From: Microbacterium sp. XT11 | GTDB taxonomy: Bacteria; Actinomycetota; Actinomycetes; Actinomycetales; Microbacteriaceae | Direction: 5' to 3' | Length of the DNA: 64,000 nucleotides | NCBI RefSeq assembly: GCF_001513675.1 | Contig: NZ_CP013859.1 | Span: 745,081-809,080 of the forward strand | In this document: in pieces, positions 8,271 through 16,357 of the stretch | How positions within the stretch are numbered: position 1 is the first letter of the stretch | Layout: every line of letters starts with the position of its first letter | Notes under the pieces: model-generated | The model's input: the letters and a program-made list of their open reading frames with translations, nothing else | Database searches by the model: none | What the model was told of the DNA's origin: nothing | Translations under genes and position numbers: made by a program

Positions 8271-8831
8271 GTGCAGATCAGGGATGCCGGGATCGTCGAC
8301 CTGGAGGCGATCACAGCGATCTACAACGACGCCGTGGAGAACACCACGGCCATCTGGAACGAGACCGTCGTCGACGTGGACGACAGGGCCGCGTGGCTCG
8401 CCGACCGCGTGAGGCAGGGATTCCCCGTGATCGTCGCGGTCGACGACACCGGAGTGCTGGGCTACGCGACGTTCGGCTCGTGGCGTCCCCACGACGGATA
8501 CCGGCACACGGTGGAGCACTCCGTGTACGTGCGCGGCGATCAGCGCGGCCGCGGCCTCGGCACGGCCCTCATGAGCGAGCTGATCTCGCGCGCCCGCGAC
8601 CTCGGGCTGCACGTCATGATCGCGGCGGTCGAGAGCGGCAACACCGGGTCGATCGCGCTGCACCAGCGCCTGGGCTTCGTGGAGACGGGACGGATGCCGC
8701 AGGTCGGCGCCAAGTTCGGGCGCTGGCTGGACCTGGTCCTCCTGCAGCTCGTCCTCGACGACCGCCCGACGCCACGCGCCCCTGACGCCGCCGCCTACGA
8801 CGGACCCTCCCCCGCTCCCGCGCGCGGATGA
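8271..8831 (+). CDS. GNAT N-acetyltransferase, phosphinothricin-acetyltransferase-like
   Basis: 186 residues from GTG 8271, spaced six bases from GAGGAG. VQIRDAGIVDLEAITAIYND and the segment NTTAIWNETVVD are typical of the Pat/Bar subgroup; the acetyl-CoA pyrophosphate loop is RGDQRGRGLGTAL, and SGNTGSIALHQRLGFVETG completes the fold. These enzymes acetylate phosphinothricin, methionine sulfoximine or related amines; the physiological substrate is unknown. Its stop overlaps the pnuC start (ATGA). Confidence 0.88.
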   Translation: MQIRDAGIVDLEAITAIYNDAVENTTAIWNETVVDVDDRAAWLADRVRQGFPVIVAVDDTGVLGYATFGSWRPHDGYRHTVEHSVYVRGDQRGRGLGTALMSELISRARDLGLHVMIAAVESGNTGSIALHQRLGFVETGRMPQVGAKFGRWLDLVLLQLVLDDRPTPRAPDAAAYDGPSPAPARG

Positions 8832-9538
8832 ACCTCCTCGCCTGGCTCGCCGAGGTCTTCACCGCCCACTGGGTGCTTCCCGGCGGACAGACGCTGCTCG
8901 TCCGCGAGGTCGTCGGCAACGCGTTCGGACTCGCGAGCGCCCTCGGCGGCATGCGGCGCAGGGTGTGGGCGTGGCCCGTCGGCATCGTCGGCAACGGGCT
9001 GCTCCTCACCGTGTTCCTCGGGTCGATCCTGAACCCGGATCACGAGCTGCCCAGCCTGCTCGGGCAGGCCGCGCGGCAGGTGATGTTCATCTCGGTTGCG
9101 GTCTACGGGTGGGTGCGCTGGCGGCACGCGGCGGCTCAGGGCGGCCACGTGACTCCGCGGTGGGCGCCGTGGAGCGCCCGCATCGGCATCGTGCTGGTCA
9201 TGGTCATCGGCACGGTCGCACTGACGCCGGTGTTCCGGATGCTCGGATCGTGGGAGCCGGTCTGGGCCGACGCGTGGACGTTCGTCGGCTCGCTCCTGGC
9301 GACCTACGGCATGGCCCGAGGCTGGACCGAGTTCTGGTTGATCTGGATCGCGGTCGACGTCGTCGGCGTGCCGCTGCTGTTCGGTTCCGGGTACTACGCC
9401 ACGGGCCTCATGTACGTGTTCTACGGCGCCTTCACCGCGACCGGGTTCGTGGTCTGGGTCAGGGCCAACCGGACGCGGAAGCCCGCCGTCGACACGCACC
9501 TCCCGCCGCCGCAGGTGCAGCGCCCAGAGGACGCCTGA
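8828..9538 (+). CDS. pnuC: Nicotinamide riboside transporter PnuC-type
   Basis: 236 residues with about seven membrane segments. Family features include WAWPVGIVGNGLLLTVF, GQAARQVMFISVAVYGWVRW, the W-rich helix TEFWLIWIAVDVVGVPL, and the glycine/tyrosine-rich region YYATGLMYVFYGAF. PnuC proteins facilitate entry of nicotinamide riboside, trapped by phosphorylation inside. The C-terminal tail is cytoplasmic and Pro-rich. Translational coupling with the acetyltransferase upstream (ATGA) may be incidental. Confidence 0.9.
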   Translation: MNLLAWLAEVFTAHWVLPGGQTLLVREVVGNAFGLASALGGMRRRVWAWPVGIVGNGLLLTVFLGSILNPDHELPSLLGQAARQVMFISVAVYGWVRWRHAAAQGGHVTPRWAPWSARIGIVLVMVIGTVALTPVFRMLGSWEPVWADAWTFVGSLLATYGMARGWTEFWLIWIAVDVVGVPLLFGSGYYATGLMYVFYGAFTATGFVVWVRANRTRKPAVDTHLPPPQVQRPEDA

Positions 9539-9540
9539 GG

Positions 9541-10299
9541 TCAGGCGCGCACCCGGGCGAGGAACTCGGCGGTCGCCGGATGCTGCGGAGCGTCGAAGAT
9601 CTGCTCCGGCGGACCCTGCTCGACGAGCACGCCCTCCTTGAGGAACACCACCCGATCGGCGACCTCGCGGGCGAACGACATCTCGTGCGTGGCCATGACG
9701 ATGGTCGTGCCGCGCCGCTTCAGCTCGCGCACGAGGTCGAGCACCTCGCCGACGAGCTGCGGGTCGAGTGCGCTCGTGATCTCGTCGAGCAGCAGCACCT
9801 CGGGCTCGGTGAGGATCGCCCGCACGATGGCCACGCGCTGCTGCTGTCCTCCGGAGAGCCGGTCGGGGTACTCCCCCGCCTTCGCGCCGAGACCCAGCGA
9901 CTCCAACAGCTCGAGCCCGCGGGCGCGCGCCTCCGCCACCGGCCGGCGATGCACCTTGCGGGCGGCGAGCGTGACGTTGTCGAGCACGGTGAGATGCGGG
10001 AACAGATTGAAGTGCTGGAACACGACGCCGATGCGCGACCGCACCCTGTCGGCGTCGACGCGCGGATCGGTGATGTCGTCTCCGCTGAGGAAGATCTGCC
10101 CGTCGTCGACGCGCTCGATGAGGTTCATGGTCTTCAGCAGCGTCGATTTGCCGGAGCCCGAGGCGCCGATCAGCACCACCACCTCGTGCGGGGCGACGGC
10201 GAGGTCGAGACCGCGCAGCACATCGTGGTCGCCGAAGCGCTTGCGCACGCCGCGCGCCTCGATGACCGGCACGAGGGCTGAGCCGTCTGCGGCGGTCAT
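9541..10299 (-). CDS. Amino-acid ABC transporter ATP-binding protein
   Basis: 252 residues. Walker A is GASGSGKS at 45-52, the Q-loop region is GVVFQHFNLFPHLTVLDN, the signature is LSGGQQQR, Walker B is VLLLDEITSALD and the switch His is in MATHEMSF. FQHFNLFPHLT and EITSALD mark the polar amino-acid (PAAT) subgroup such as GlnQ/HisP. Its start overlaps the stop of the permease gene (ATGA). It is the last gene of a five- or six-gene minus-strand operon. Confidence 0.95.
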   Translation of the reverse strand: MTAADGSALVPVIEARGVRKRFGDHDVLRGLDLAVAPHEVVVLIGASGSGKSTLLKTMNLIERVDDGQIFLSGDDITDPRVDADRVRSRIGVVFQHFNLFPHLTVLDNVTLAARKVHRRPVAEARARGLELLESLGLGAKAGEYPDRLSGGQQQRVAIVRAILTEPEVLLLDEITSALDPQLVGEVLDLVRELKRRGTTIVMATHEMSFAREVADRVVFLKEGVLVEQGPPEQIFDAPQHPATAEFLARVRA

Positions 10300-11162
10300 A
10301 CGACGCCTCCCGCCTGCTCGCGCCGGTTGAGCCGCGCCGTCACGGCATCCGTGAGGCGGATCATGGGCCAGCTGAGCACGATGAAGAACAGTCCGGCCAC
10401 GACGTACGGCGTGTAGTTGTAGGTGTGGGCGACCTGCAGCTGCGCTGCGCGCACGGCGTCGACGGCGCCGAGCACCGAGATGAGGCCGACGTCCTTCTGC
10501 ATGGACACGAAGTCGTTCATCAGCGCGGGCACGACCTTGCGCACGCCCTGCGGGATCACGACGATGCGCAGGGTCTGCGCATGGCTCAGTCCGAGCGAGC
10601 GCGCGGCGACGCGCTGCGACGGGTGCACAGCCTCCATGCCGGCGCGCAGCACCTCGGCCACGTACGCCGAATAGGTGACGATGATCGCGATGGTTCCCCA
10701 GAACGCCGGGGGCATGCGCGGGAAGATCATGAGCGCGGGGATGCCGAAGCCGATCAGGTAGAGCACGATCAGCAGGGGGATGCCGCGGAAGAAGTCGGTG
10801 TACGCCGCGGCGAGCGCGCGCAGCGGGAAGAACACCGGTCCCCGCAGAGAGCGGACGGTGGCGAGCAGCGTGCCGAACACCGCGACGCCGACGACCGCGA
10901 CCGCGAGGACGAGGAGGTTCGTGAGCAGCCCCTGGAAGACGGGGCCGATGCTCGCGAGAGCGACCTCGGGGTCGAAGAACGTCTGCCGCACGACCGCCCA
11001 CCCCGGGGTGTTCACCACGACGATCGCGATCACCGTGAGCAGCACGACGCTGCTCACGAACGCGACGAGCACGGAGCGCGTCGTCGCGCGGCGCCGCAGA
11101 GCACGGCGCGACAGCTCGAGCTCGCTCGGCTGCCACGCCGTCTCGGCGGTGGGAACGGTCAC
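10296..11162 (-). CDS. Amino-acid ABC transporter permease
   Basis: 288 residues. A basic N-terminal region precedes a first membrane helix (SVLVAFVSSVVLLTVIAIVV); the rest is the HisM/GlnP fold with YTDFFRGIPLLIVLYLIGFG, the cytoplasmic EAA loop EVLRAGMEAVHPSQRVAARSLG, and IPQGVRKVVPALMNDFVSMQKDVGL. It starts with GTG at 11162, overlapping the TGA of the binding-protein gene. It is probably homodimeric because only one permease gene is present. Confidence 0.94.
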   Translation of the reverse strand: MTVPTAETAWQPSELELSRRALRRRATTRSVLVAFVSSVVLLTVIAIVVVNTPGWAVVRQTFFDPEVALASIGPVFQGLLTNLLVLAVAVVGVAVFGTLLATVRSLRGPVFFPLRALAAAYTDFFRGIPLLIVLYLIGFGIPALMIFPRMPPAFWGTIAIIVTYSAYVAEVLRAGMEAVHPSQRVAARSLGLSHAQTLRIVVIPQGVRKVVPALMNDFVSMQKDVGLISVLGAVDAVRAAQLQVAHTYNYTPYVVAGLFFIVLSWPMIRLTDAVTARLNRREQAGGVV

Positions 11163-12010
11163 TGCAGGACGGGGACGTCGACCGCGTCGCTGAGCCACTT
11201 CTGCTGCAGCTCGTCGAGAGTGCCGTCTTCGCGCAGGGCGTCGACGGCATCCGATACGGCGCCGGTGAGCGCGGAGCCCTTCGGCAGCACGAAGGCGAAC
11301 TGGTCGCCGCCGTCGCTGCTCGGGAACTGACCCGTGACGACGGAGTCGTCGACGACGGCCCCGGTGATGTAGAAGGCACCGGGGAGGTCGGTGACCATCG
11401 CGTCGATCTGACCGCCCTTGAGCGCGAGCACCACGTCGTCGACGGTGTTGAACACGCTCAGCGCGGCCTCGCCGAGCTGCTCCTTCGCGACCGTGTAGCT
11501 GGTCGTTCCCGCGGCCACGCCGACGGTGGCGGACTTCAGCGCGTCGATGCTGGTGGCGGATGCCGCCGGCGAGTCCTTCAGTGCCACGACGGCCTGCGTC
11601 GTCGTGTAGTACGGCGACGAGAAGTCGACGGCCTTCTTGCGCTCGTCGGTGACGGAGAACTGCTGGATGTTGAGGTCCCAGTCCTTGGGACCGGGCGCGA
11701 TGGCGGCATCGAAGCCGGTGCGCACCCAGGCGATGTGGTCGGCGTCGAAGCCGAGCTTCTCGGCGACGGCGTTGGCGACCGCACCTTCGAACCCCTTGCC
11801 GTTCGCGGGGTCGTCGTCGACGAACCAGGGCTCGTAGTTCGGCTCTCCCGTGGCGATCGTGAGCGTGCCGGGCGTGACGGTCTGCAGACCGTCGTCTGCA
11901 CCGCCGGACGACGAGGGCGCGGGGGTCGAGGCGCAGGCCGCGAGCGAGACGGCGGCGGCGACGGCGATGGCGGCGGCGGCCGCGTGGCGAAGGGTGCGGA
12001 AGACGGGCAC
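11159..12010 (-). CDS. Amino-acid ABC transporter substrate-binding lipoprotein
   Basis: 283 residues with a lipoprotein signal peptide, lipobox LAAC (C26). The mature part is an SBP_bac_3 protein: TVTPGTLTIATGEPNYEPWF, GFEGAVANAVAEKLGFDADHIAWV, DWDLNIQQFSVTDERKKAVDFSSPYYTTTQAVV. It starts with GTG at 12010; its CAGGAG site lies inside the last codons of the cupin gene two bases upstream. The operon's SAH-hydrolase-like and deaminase-like genes suggest a ligand such as a thioether amino acid or a nucleoside-linked amino acid, but this is inference. Confidence 0.93.
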   Translation of the reverse strand: MPVFRTLRHAAAAAIAVAAAVSLAACASTPAPSSSGGADDGLQTVTPGTLTIATGEPNYEPWFVDDDPANGKGFEGAVANAVAEKLGFDADHIAWVRTGFDAAIAPGPKDWDLNIQQFSVTDERKKAVDFSSPYYTTTQAVVALKDSPAASATSIDALKSATVGVAAGTTSYTVAKEQLGEAALSVFNTVDDVVLALKGGQIDAMVTDLPGAFYITGAVVDDSVVTGQFPSSDGGDQFAFVLPKGSALTGAVSDAVDALREDGTLDELQQKWLSDAVDVPVLQ

Positions 12011-12012
12011 GG

Positions 12013-12468
12013 TTACTCCTGCAGAGTGTTCGGGTTCGGCTTAACAGTAGGGGACTCGGCCAGACGCCAATCGGCGAAGTCGAAACCTGGGGAAACGAAG
12101 CACGACACGAGAACCTCCGCGTCGTCGAGCGGACGTGCCGCCTGCCACACGCCCGCCGGCACGAGCGCCTGCGCGGCATCCGCCGGTCCGAGCACGATGG
12201 TCGTGGACGCGCCGGGCTGCTCTCCGTCGCCGCCGAGGCTCAGCTCCAGGCGCCCAGGACCGTGCCACAGCCACAGCTCGTCGCTCGTGACGACGTGCCA
12301 CTCGCTCCGCTCGTGCGGCTGGAGCAGGTAGTGGATGCAGGTGCCCGCCGGGCGCTGGCCGTTCGGGGTGTCGACGGCGACCGGGCTCGTCCAGGTGCGG
12401 CGGAACCAGCCTCCCTCGGGGTGCGGCGCCAGGTCCAGCCGGTCGGCGGTGGCGGGGCGTGCGGTCAT
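12013..12468 (-). CDS. DUF985 cupin protein
   Basis: 151 residues. LAPHPEGGWFRRTW, TCIHYLLQPHERSEWHVVTSDELWLWHGPGRLEL and VSCFVSPGFDFADWRLA are diagnostic of the DUF985 cupins (YML079w-like). The jelly roll carries a His-rich pocket (HERSEWHVV, WHG) that may bind metal or a small ligand. No reaction is established for the family. ATG 12468 overlaps the deaminase stop (ATGA) and the binding-protein gene follows at two bases, so it belongs to this transport/catabolic operon. Confidence 0.9.
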   Translation of the reverse strand: MTARPATADRLDLAPHPEGGWFRRTWTSPVAVDTPNGQRPAGTCIHYLLQPHERSEWHVVTSDELWLWHGPGRLELSLGGDGEQPGASTTIVLGPADAAQALVPAGVWQAARPLDDAEVLVSCFVSPGFDFADWRLAESPTVKPNPNTLQE

Positions 12469-13793
12469 GCGAGGTGTCCTTCCTGACTGCGGCCGGCGTG
12501 GTGCGCTGCCGCGTCGGTGTCGAGCTCGACCCCCGGGCCGACGTAGCGCACCTCGCCGGAGACGATGGTGGCTGCCGCCCGCCCCGCGCCCGCTTCGACG
12601 AGCTCGGCGACGGCGTCCGGGCCGGCCGATACGTCGAACAGCGCGAGGTCGGCCAGGGCCCCCACGGCGAGATAGCCGGTGCGGTCCGGCCCGACGTCGA
12701 TGCCCATCGCGTGCGCGCCGCCGATGGTCGCCGCGCCCAGCAGCCGCGCGTGCAGGTCGCGGTCGGTGTACCCCTGCGCACGTGCGATGCGGGCGAGCTC
12801 TCCGACGTCGGCGAGCACGTCGAGCGATGGGCTCGACGACAGCGAGTCCGTGCCGACGGCGATGGGGCTGCCCTCGCGCAGGTACGCGGCGATGGGCGGC
12901 TCCTCGAGCCCGATCACGGCGTTCGACCGCGGGCACAGCGCGACGGTCGTTCGGCGCTCACGCAGGATGGCGCGGTCCCGCGCGCTCATGTACACGCCGT
13001 GGGCGATGTGGCAGTCGGGACCGAGCACCCCGAGCTGGTCGACGAACTCCGTCGCGCTGGTGCCGAAGCCCGCCGCGCGCAGCTCCTGGAAGCTGCCCAG
13101 TCCTGCGGTGTGCCAGGCCTGCGGATGCTCGTGCGCGAGCTCGCGCTCGAAGGCGGCCTCGCCGAGATGGATGTGGATGCGTCCGCCGCGCTCACGGACG
13201 ATGTCGGGGATCTCCAGGAGCGGTTCGACCTCGAGCGAGTACGGCGCGTGCGGCGACAGCCCCGTGCCAGGGGGTGTCGGCAGGGCGTCGAGCGCGCGTT
13301 CGACCTGACTGCGGCCGGTGCGCGCCCACTCGGCGTTGGTCCAGCTCATGACCTCCCAGTAGGTGATGCCGTGCAGGCGCGCGTCGTGCAGGGCGGATGC
13401 TGCGACGGCATCGGTCACGACGTCCGCGACGGCCGTCGTGCCGCTCTGCAGCACGAGCTCGGCTCCGGCCGCGGCATCCGCTCCCCAGTCGCGGCCTGCC
13501 TCGTACACCGGGTCGAAGGCGCGTACCCAGTCGTCGAAGCCGTCGTACCGGCCCTGACCCACCGGGGCCATGCCGGTGTACTGCAGATGGGTATGCGCGT
13601 TGACGAGTCCAGGGGTGAGCACGCCCGGCCAGTGCACCTCACGGTGTCGCATGCCGCGCTCCGACAGCGAGCGCAGCACCCAGGCCCGTTCACCCACGTG
13701 CATGATCCGGCCGTCGCGCACGGCCACGGCTCCGTCGGCGATCGGGGGTGCCGTGATCGGGAGCACGAGCCCTGCGGAGTAGACGGTGATCAT
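12465..13793 (-). CDS. ATZ/TRZ-type aminohydrolase (MTA/SAH-deaminase-like)
   Basis: 442 residues of the amidohydrolase superfamily. Metal ligands are seen in NAHTHL (H67, H69), in HIHLGE, and in VGTDSLSSSPSLD; SPHAPYS and HGVYM are further family marks. These fit the subgroup with 5'-methylthioadenosine/S-adenosylhomocysteine deaminase, aminofutalosine deaminase and atrazine/guanine-type deaminases. Directly upstream in the same operon is a SAH-hydrolase-like gene, with a four-base overlap, which favours an adenosyl-thioether substrate. The exact substrate remains inference. Confidence 0.88.
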   Translation of the reverse strand: MITVYSAGLVLPITAPPIADGAVAVRDGRIMHVGERAWVLRSLSERGMRHREVHWPGVLTPGLVNAHTHLQYTGMAPVGQGRYDGFDDWVRAFDPVYEAGRDWGADAAAGAELVLQSGTTAVADVVTDAVAASALHDARLHGITYWEVMSWTNAEWARTGRSQVERALDALPTPPGTGLSPHAPYSLEVEPLLEIPDIVRERGGRIHIHLGEAAFERELAHEHPQAWHTAGLGSFQELRAAGFGTSATEFVDQLGVLGPDCHIAHGVYMSARDRAILRERRTTVALCPRSNAVIGLEEPPIAAYLREGSPIAVGTDSLSSSPSLDVLADVGELARIARAQGYTDRDLHARLLGAATIGGAHAMGIDVGPDRTGYLAVGALADLALFDVSAGPDAVAELVEAGAGRAAATIVSGEVRYVGPGVELDTDAAAHHAGRSQEGHLA

Positions 13794-15226
13794 GCGGATG
13801 CTCCGCGGTACCGCGGCGAGCGCCAGTCGTCGAGAGCCTCGCGCTGGGCCGTGCTGGGCTGGTCGATGCGCTCCCGTCGCGCGGCGAGCGCGGCGTGGGC
13901 GATGGCGCGGTCGGCCTCGGCGGGGAAGGGATGCAAGCCCGGCGGGAGCTCGGCGGTGAGGAGCTGTTCGACGGCGCCGAGCTGCACCGCGAAGGAGAGG
14001 TCCATGATCTCGATCGGGTTGCCCTCGGCAGCCGCGAGGTTCACGCATCCGCCCCGTGCGACGAGGAGCGCACCGTCGCCGACACGGTCGAGATGTGGCG
14101 CGACCGGGCGCAGCACCGCGGGGTCGACGTCGACCTCTCGCGGCACCCCGCCCGCGACGGCGACCACGGCCGCGGACGCCAACACGTCGGCGCCGACCGT
14201 GTGTGGAGCGCCGGTGGCCGAGACGACCAGCGCGCCGGGAGCGAGGTCGCGGAGCGGTCCGATGCGGAAGCCGTCATGCGCCGCGCGGAGCGCACGGACC
14301 GGGTCGGTCTCGGCGACCGCGACCTCGGCGCCCATGGCACGCAGGTGCGCAGCCACGCCCTCGCCCACCGGGCCGTAGCCGATCACCACGGCCGGCTGGT
14401 CGCGCACGGTGCGCTCGATGCCGTCGAGCACGTCGGCGATCGCGAAGACGCACGACTGACCGGTGCCGTACCGGTTGTCGAAGGAGGTCTTCATGGGCGC
14501 GTCGTTGACGGCGATCACCGGCACGGCGAGCTCTCCGCGTGCCGCCATGAGCCGCAGCGGCGTGAGTCCGCTCGTGGTCTCCTCGGCCGCGCCGCGCAGG
14601 CCCGGGGTGATCCCCTCCTCGTGGGCGAGGCGGATGAGGTGCGAGCCGTCGTCGAGCAGCAGATCGAGCCCCTGCCGCAGGAAGGCCGCCGCGGCGTCGC
14701 GTTCGGCAGCGCCGGAGAGCGACGGGTCGCCGGTCACGGGCATGCCGCGCGCCCGCAGGGCCTCGGCCACGTCGAGGTCGATCTCGTCGGGGTGGGCGTA
14801 CACCGACACCACGGCACCGGCATCCCGCAGCAGCAGGGCGAGCTGTGCGGTCTTCGGCTCGAGCACCATGGCGATGCCGATGCGGATGCCGCGCACGACC
14901 CCGTCGCGCGACAGACGGCGGGCGATGCCTGCTGAGACCGGCATGTGCGCGCCGGCGCGGTCGACGCGCTCGTCCGCCGTGACGGTGTCTGCGAGCGGGG
15001 TCCGGCCGAGCAGGATGCTGTCGTCGGCCGGCACGAAGGTCACGGCACCGTCGGCGCGGGCGTCGGCGTCGGAGAGGTGGGCGCCGAGTGCGCGCAGCAG
15101 GCTGCGCAGCTCCGCCGAGACGGCATCCGACCCCTCGACGGCGACGGTGCGACCGGCGACGAGAAGGTTGGTGCGGCGGGGGGAGCGGCGCACGAGACGC
15201 TCGGCGAGAGTGCGCGGGTCGGTCAC
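13790..15226 (-). CDS. S-adenosylhomocysteinase-like protein, divergent
   Basis: 478 residues. SAH-hydrolase landmarks are present: LDDG, the EETT motif in GAAEETTSGL, the Lys and Asp of MKTSFDNRYG, and a Rossmann loop GYGPVGEGVAAHL for the tightly bound NAD. The usual N-terminal substrate region is poorly matched, and several normally invariant stretches differ (SFDNRYGTGQS instead of KFDNLYG). It may cleave a modified thioether nucleoside such as S-inosylhomocysteine rather than SAH. GTG 15226 is preceded by a -10 box at leaderless spacing; it leads the operon with deaminase, cupin and amino-acid ABC transporter. Confidence 0.85.
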   Translation of the reverse strand: MTDPRTLAERLVRRSPRRTNLLVAGRTVAVEGSDAVSAELRSLLRALGAHLSDADARADGAVTFVPADDSILLGRTPLADTVTADERVDRAGAHMPVSAGIARRLSRDGVVRGIRIGIAMVLEPKTAQLALLLRDAGAVVSVYAHPDEIDLDVAEALRARGMPVTGDPSLSGAAERDAAAAFLRQGLDLLLDDGSHLIRLAHEEGITPGLRGAAEETTSGLTPLRLMAARGELAVPVIAVNDAPMKTSFDNRYGTGQSCVFAIADVLDGIERTVRDQPAVVIGYGPVGEGVAAHLRAMGAEVAVAETDPVRALRAAHDGFRIGPLRDLAPGALVVSATGAPHTVGADVLASAAVVAVAGGVPREVDVDPAVLRPVAPHLDRVGDGALLVARGGCVNLAAAEGNPIEIMDLSFAVQLGAVEQLLTAELPPGLHPFPAEADRAIAHAALAARRERIDQPSTAQREALDDWRSPRYRGASA

Positions 15227-15233
15227 CCGTAAA

Positions 15234-15239
15234 AGCGTA
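15234..15239 (-). promoter_or_regulatory. -10 box of the SAH-hydrolase-like operon (leaderless)
   Basis: On the minus strand TACGCT lies 7 bases before the GTG at 15226, and no Shine-Dalgarno sequence is visible between them. I see no convincing -35 box. Confidence 0.4.
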
Positions 15240-15325
15240 GTGCGCGGCAGCGCGTCCGCCGTCGCGGCGAGGCGCCGTATGACGCGGCGACGGATGCCGG
15301 CGGGCCGGGCCCTCGCGCTCCGGGC

Positions 15326-15331
15326 TACGAT
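15326..15331 (+). promoter_or_regulatory. -10 box of the S4-domain gene (leaderless)
   Basis: TACGAT ends 7 bases before the ATG at 15339. Transcription starting at the usual distance would begin on the start codon. It is divergent from the SAH-hydrolase-like promoter. Confidence 0.4.
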
Positions 15332-15338
15332 GTGCCTC

Positions 15339-15566
15339 ATGCCGAAGCCCGACCCCATCGACGAGATCTCCATCGGCGGCGACGTCATCCGCCTTGGGCA
15401 GTTCCTGAAGTTCGCGGGGCTCCTCGACTCCGGCGGAGACGCGAAGGAGGTCATCATCGACGGCTTCGTGCAGGTGAACGGCGAGGAGGAGCGGCGCCGC
15501 GGACGGCAGCTGCACGACGGCGACCTGGTGACGTTCCAGGGGCGCACGGTGCGCGTCCGCCCCTGA
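15339..15566 (+). CDS. Small S4-domain RNA-binding protein (YbcJ-like)
   Basis: 75 residues made of a single S4 domain: ISIGGDVIRLGQFLKFAGLLDSGGDAKEVI followed by GFVQVNGEEERRRGRQLHDGDLV. S4 domains bind structured RNA, often rRNA. I chose ATG 15339 because the -10 box spacing places the transcript start there; an in-frame ATG at 15330 would overlap the promoter. The function of the stand-alone family is not known in detail. Confidence 0.85.
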   Translation: MPKPDPIDEISIGGDVIRLGQFLKFAGLLDSGGDAKEVIIDGFVQVNGEEERRRGRQLHDGDLVTFQGRTVRVRP

Positions 15567-15596
15567 CGGCTCCTCGCTGCAACGACGGTCGGGCGG

Positions 15597-16163
15597 TCAG
15601 CTCTCCGGCGGTCCGTCGAGCACGGTCGGCACGTACTCCAGCAGCTGGAGGCGTCCGTCGAAGGTGCGCGACTCGATGAGACCGAGACGCACGTCGGGGT
15701 AGCCGTCGAAGATGCGGTCGCGCCCCGTCGCCCCCGTGATCACGGGGAACAGCACCACGCGGAACCGATCCGCGAGCCCCGCTTCGAGCAGAGAGCGGCA
15801 CAGCGACACGCTGCCCAGCGTGCGCAACGGCCGATCGGACTCCTGCTTGAGACGGCGCACGAACCCGACCGCATCCGAGCGCACCAGGGTCGAGTTCTGC
15901 CACGCGAGCGGCTCGGCGAGCGACGACGAGAACACGTACTTCTGGATGTCGTTGAGCACCTCGGTGCCCGGCTCGCCCTCGGCGACCAGGCCGGACATGA
16001 CCCGATAGGTCGTCGCACCCATGAGCAGCGGTGCATCGCGGTCGATCGCCGTCTCCAGCCATTCGGCGTACTCGGGCCCGCCCATGCCCCACAGCCCCGG
16101 CCACCCCTCGGCAGCGCCGTATCCGTCGAGCGAGCAGATGAAGTCGATCGTGAGCGTCTGCAT
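15597..16163 (-). CDS. Dihydrofolate reductase-family protein (RibD C-terminal-like)
   Basis: 188 residues. The start TLTIDFICSLDGY, the segment LLMGATTYRVMSGL and TLGSVSLCRSLLEAGLADRFRVVLFPVITGATGRDRIFDG are typical of the YyaP/YwjB group of DHFR-like reductases. It should bind NAD(P)H, but the true substrate is unknown; these are not housekeeping DHFRs. It stands alone, convergent with the S4 gene. Confidence 0.88.
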   Translation of the reverse strand: MQTLTIDFICSLDGYGAAEGWPGLWGMGGPEYAEWLETAIDRDAPLLMGATTYRVMSGLVAEGEPGTEVLNDIQKYVFSSSLAEPLAWQNSTLVRSDAVGFVRRLKQESDRPLRTLGSVSLCRSLLEAGLADRFRVVLFPVITGATGRDRIFDGYPDVRLGLIESRTFDGRLQLLEYVPTVLDGPPES

Positions 16164-16345
16164 GTCGCCTCCTCATCCGCGGTGCCGCGGGCGGTCCACG
16201 GAACCGGATGCATCGCGCAGAGTCTAGAACCAGCGGGGCGCGACCGACAGGGGGTCGCGATCACTGCGCCGGGAGGCACCCGCCGTCGACGATAACTCCG
16301 CCTTCGCCACACCACCCGCAGGTCTGGTCTGTCAGGCCAGAGGGG

Positions 16346-16351
16346 TACGGT
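16346..16351 (+). promoter_or_regulatory. -10 box of the histidine-phosphatase gene (leaderless)
   Basis: TACGGT ends six bases before the GTG at 16358. No Shine-Dalgarno sequence lies between them. Confidence 0.4.
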
Positions 16352-16357
16352 GGCGGT

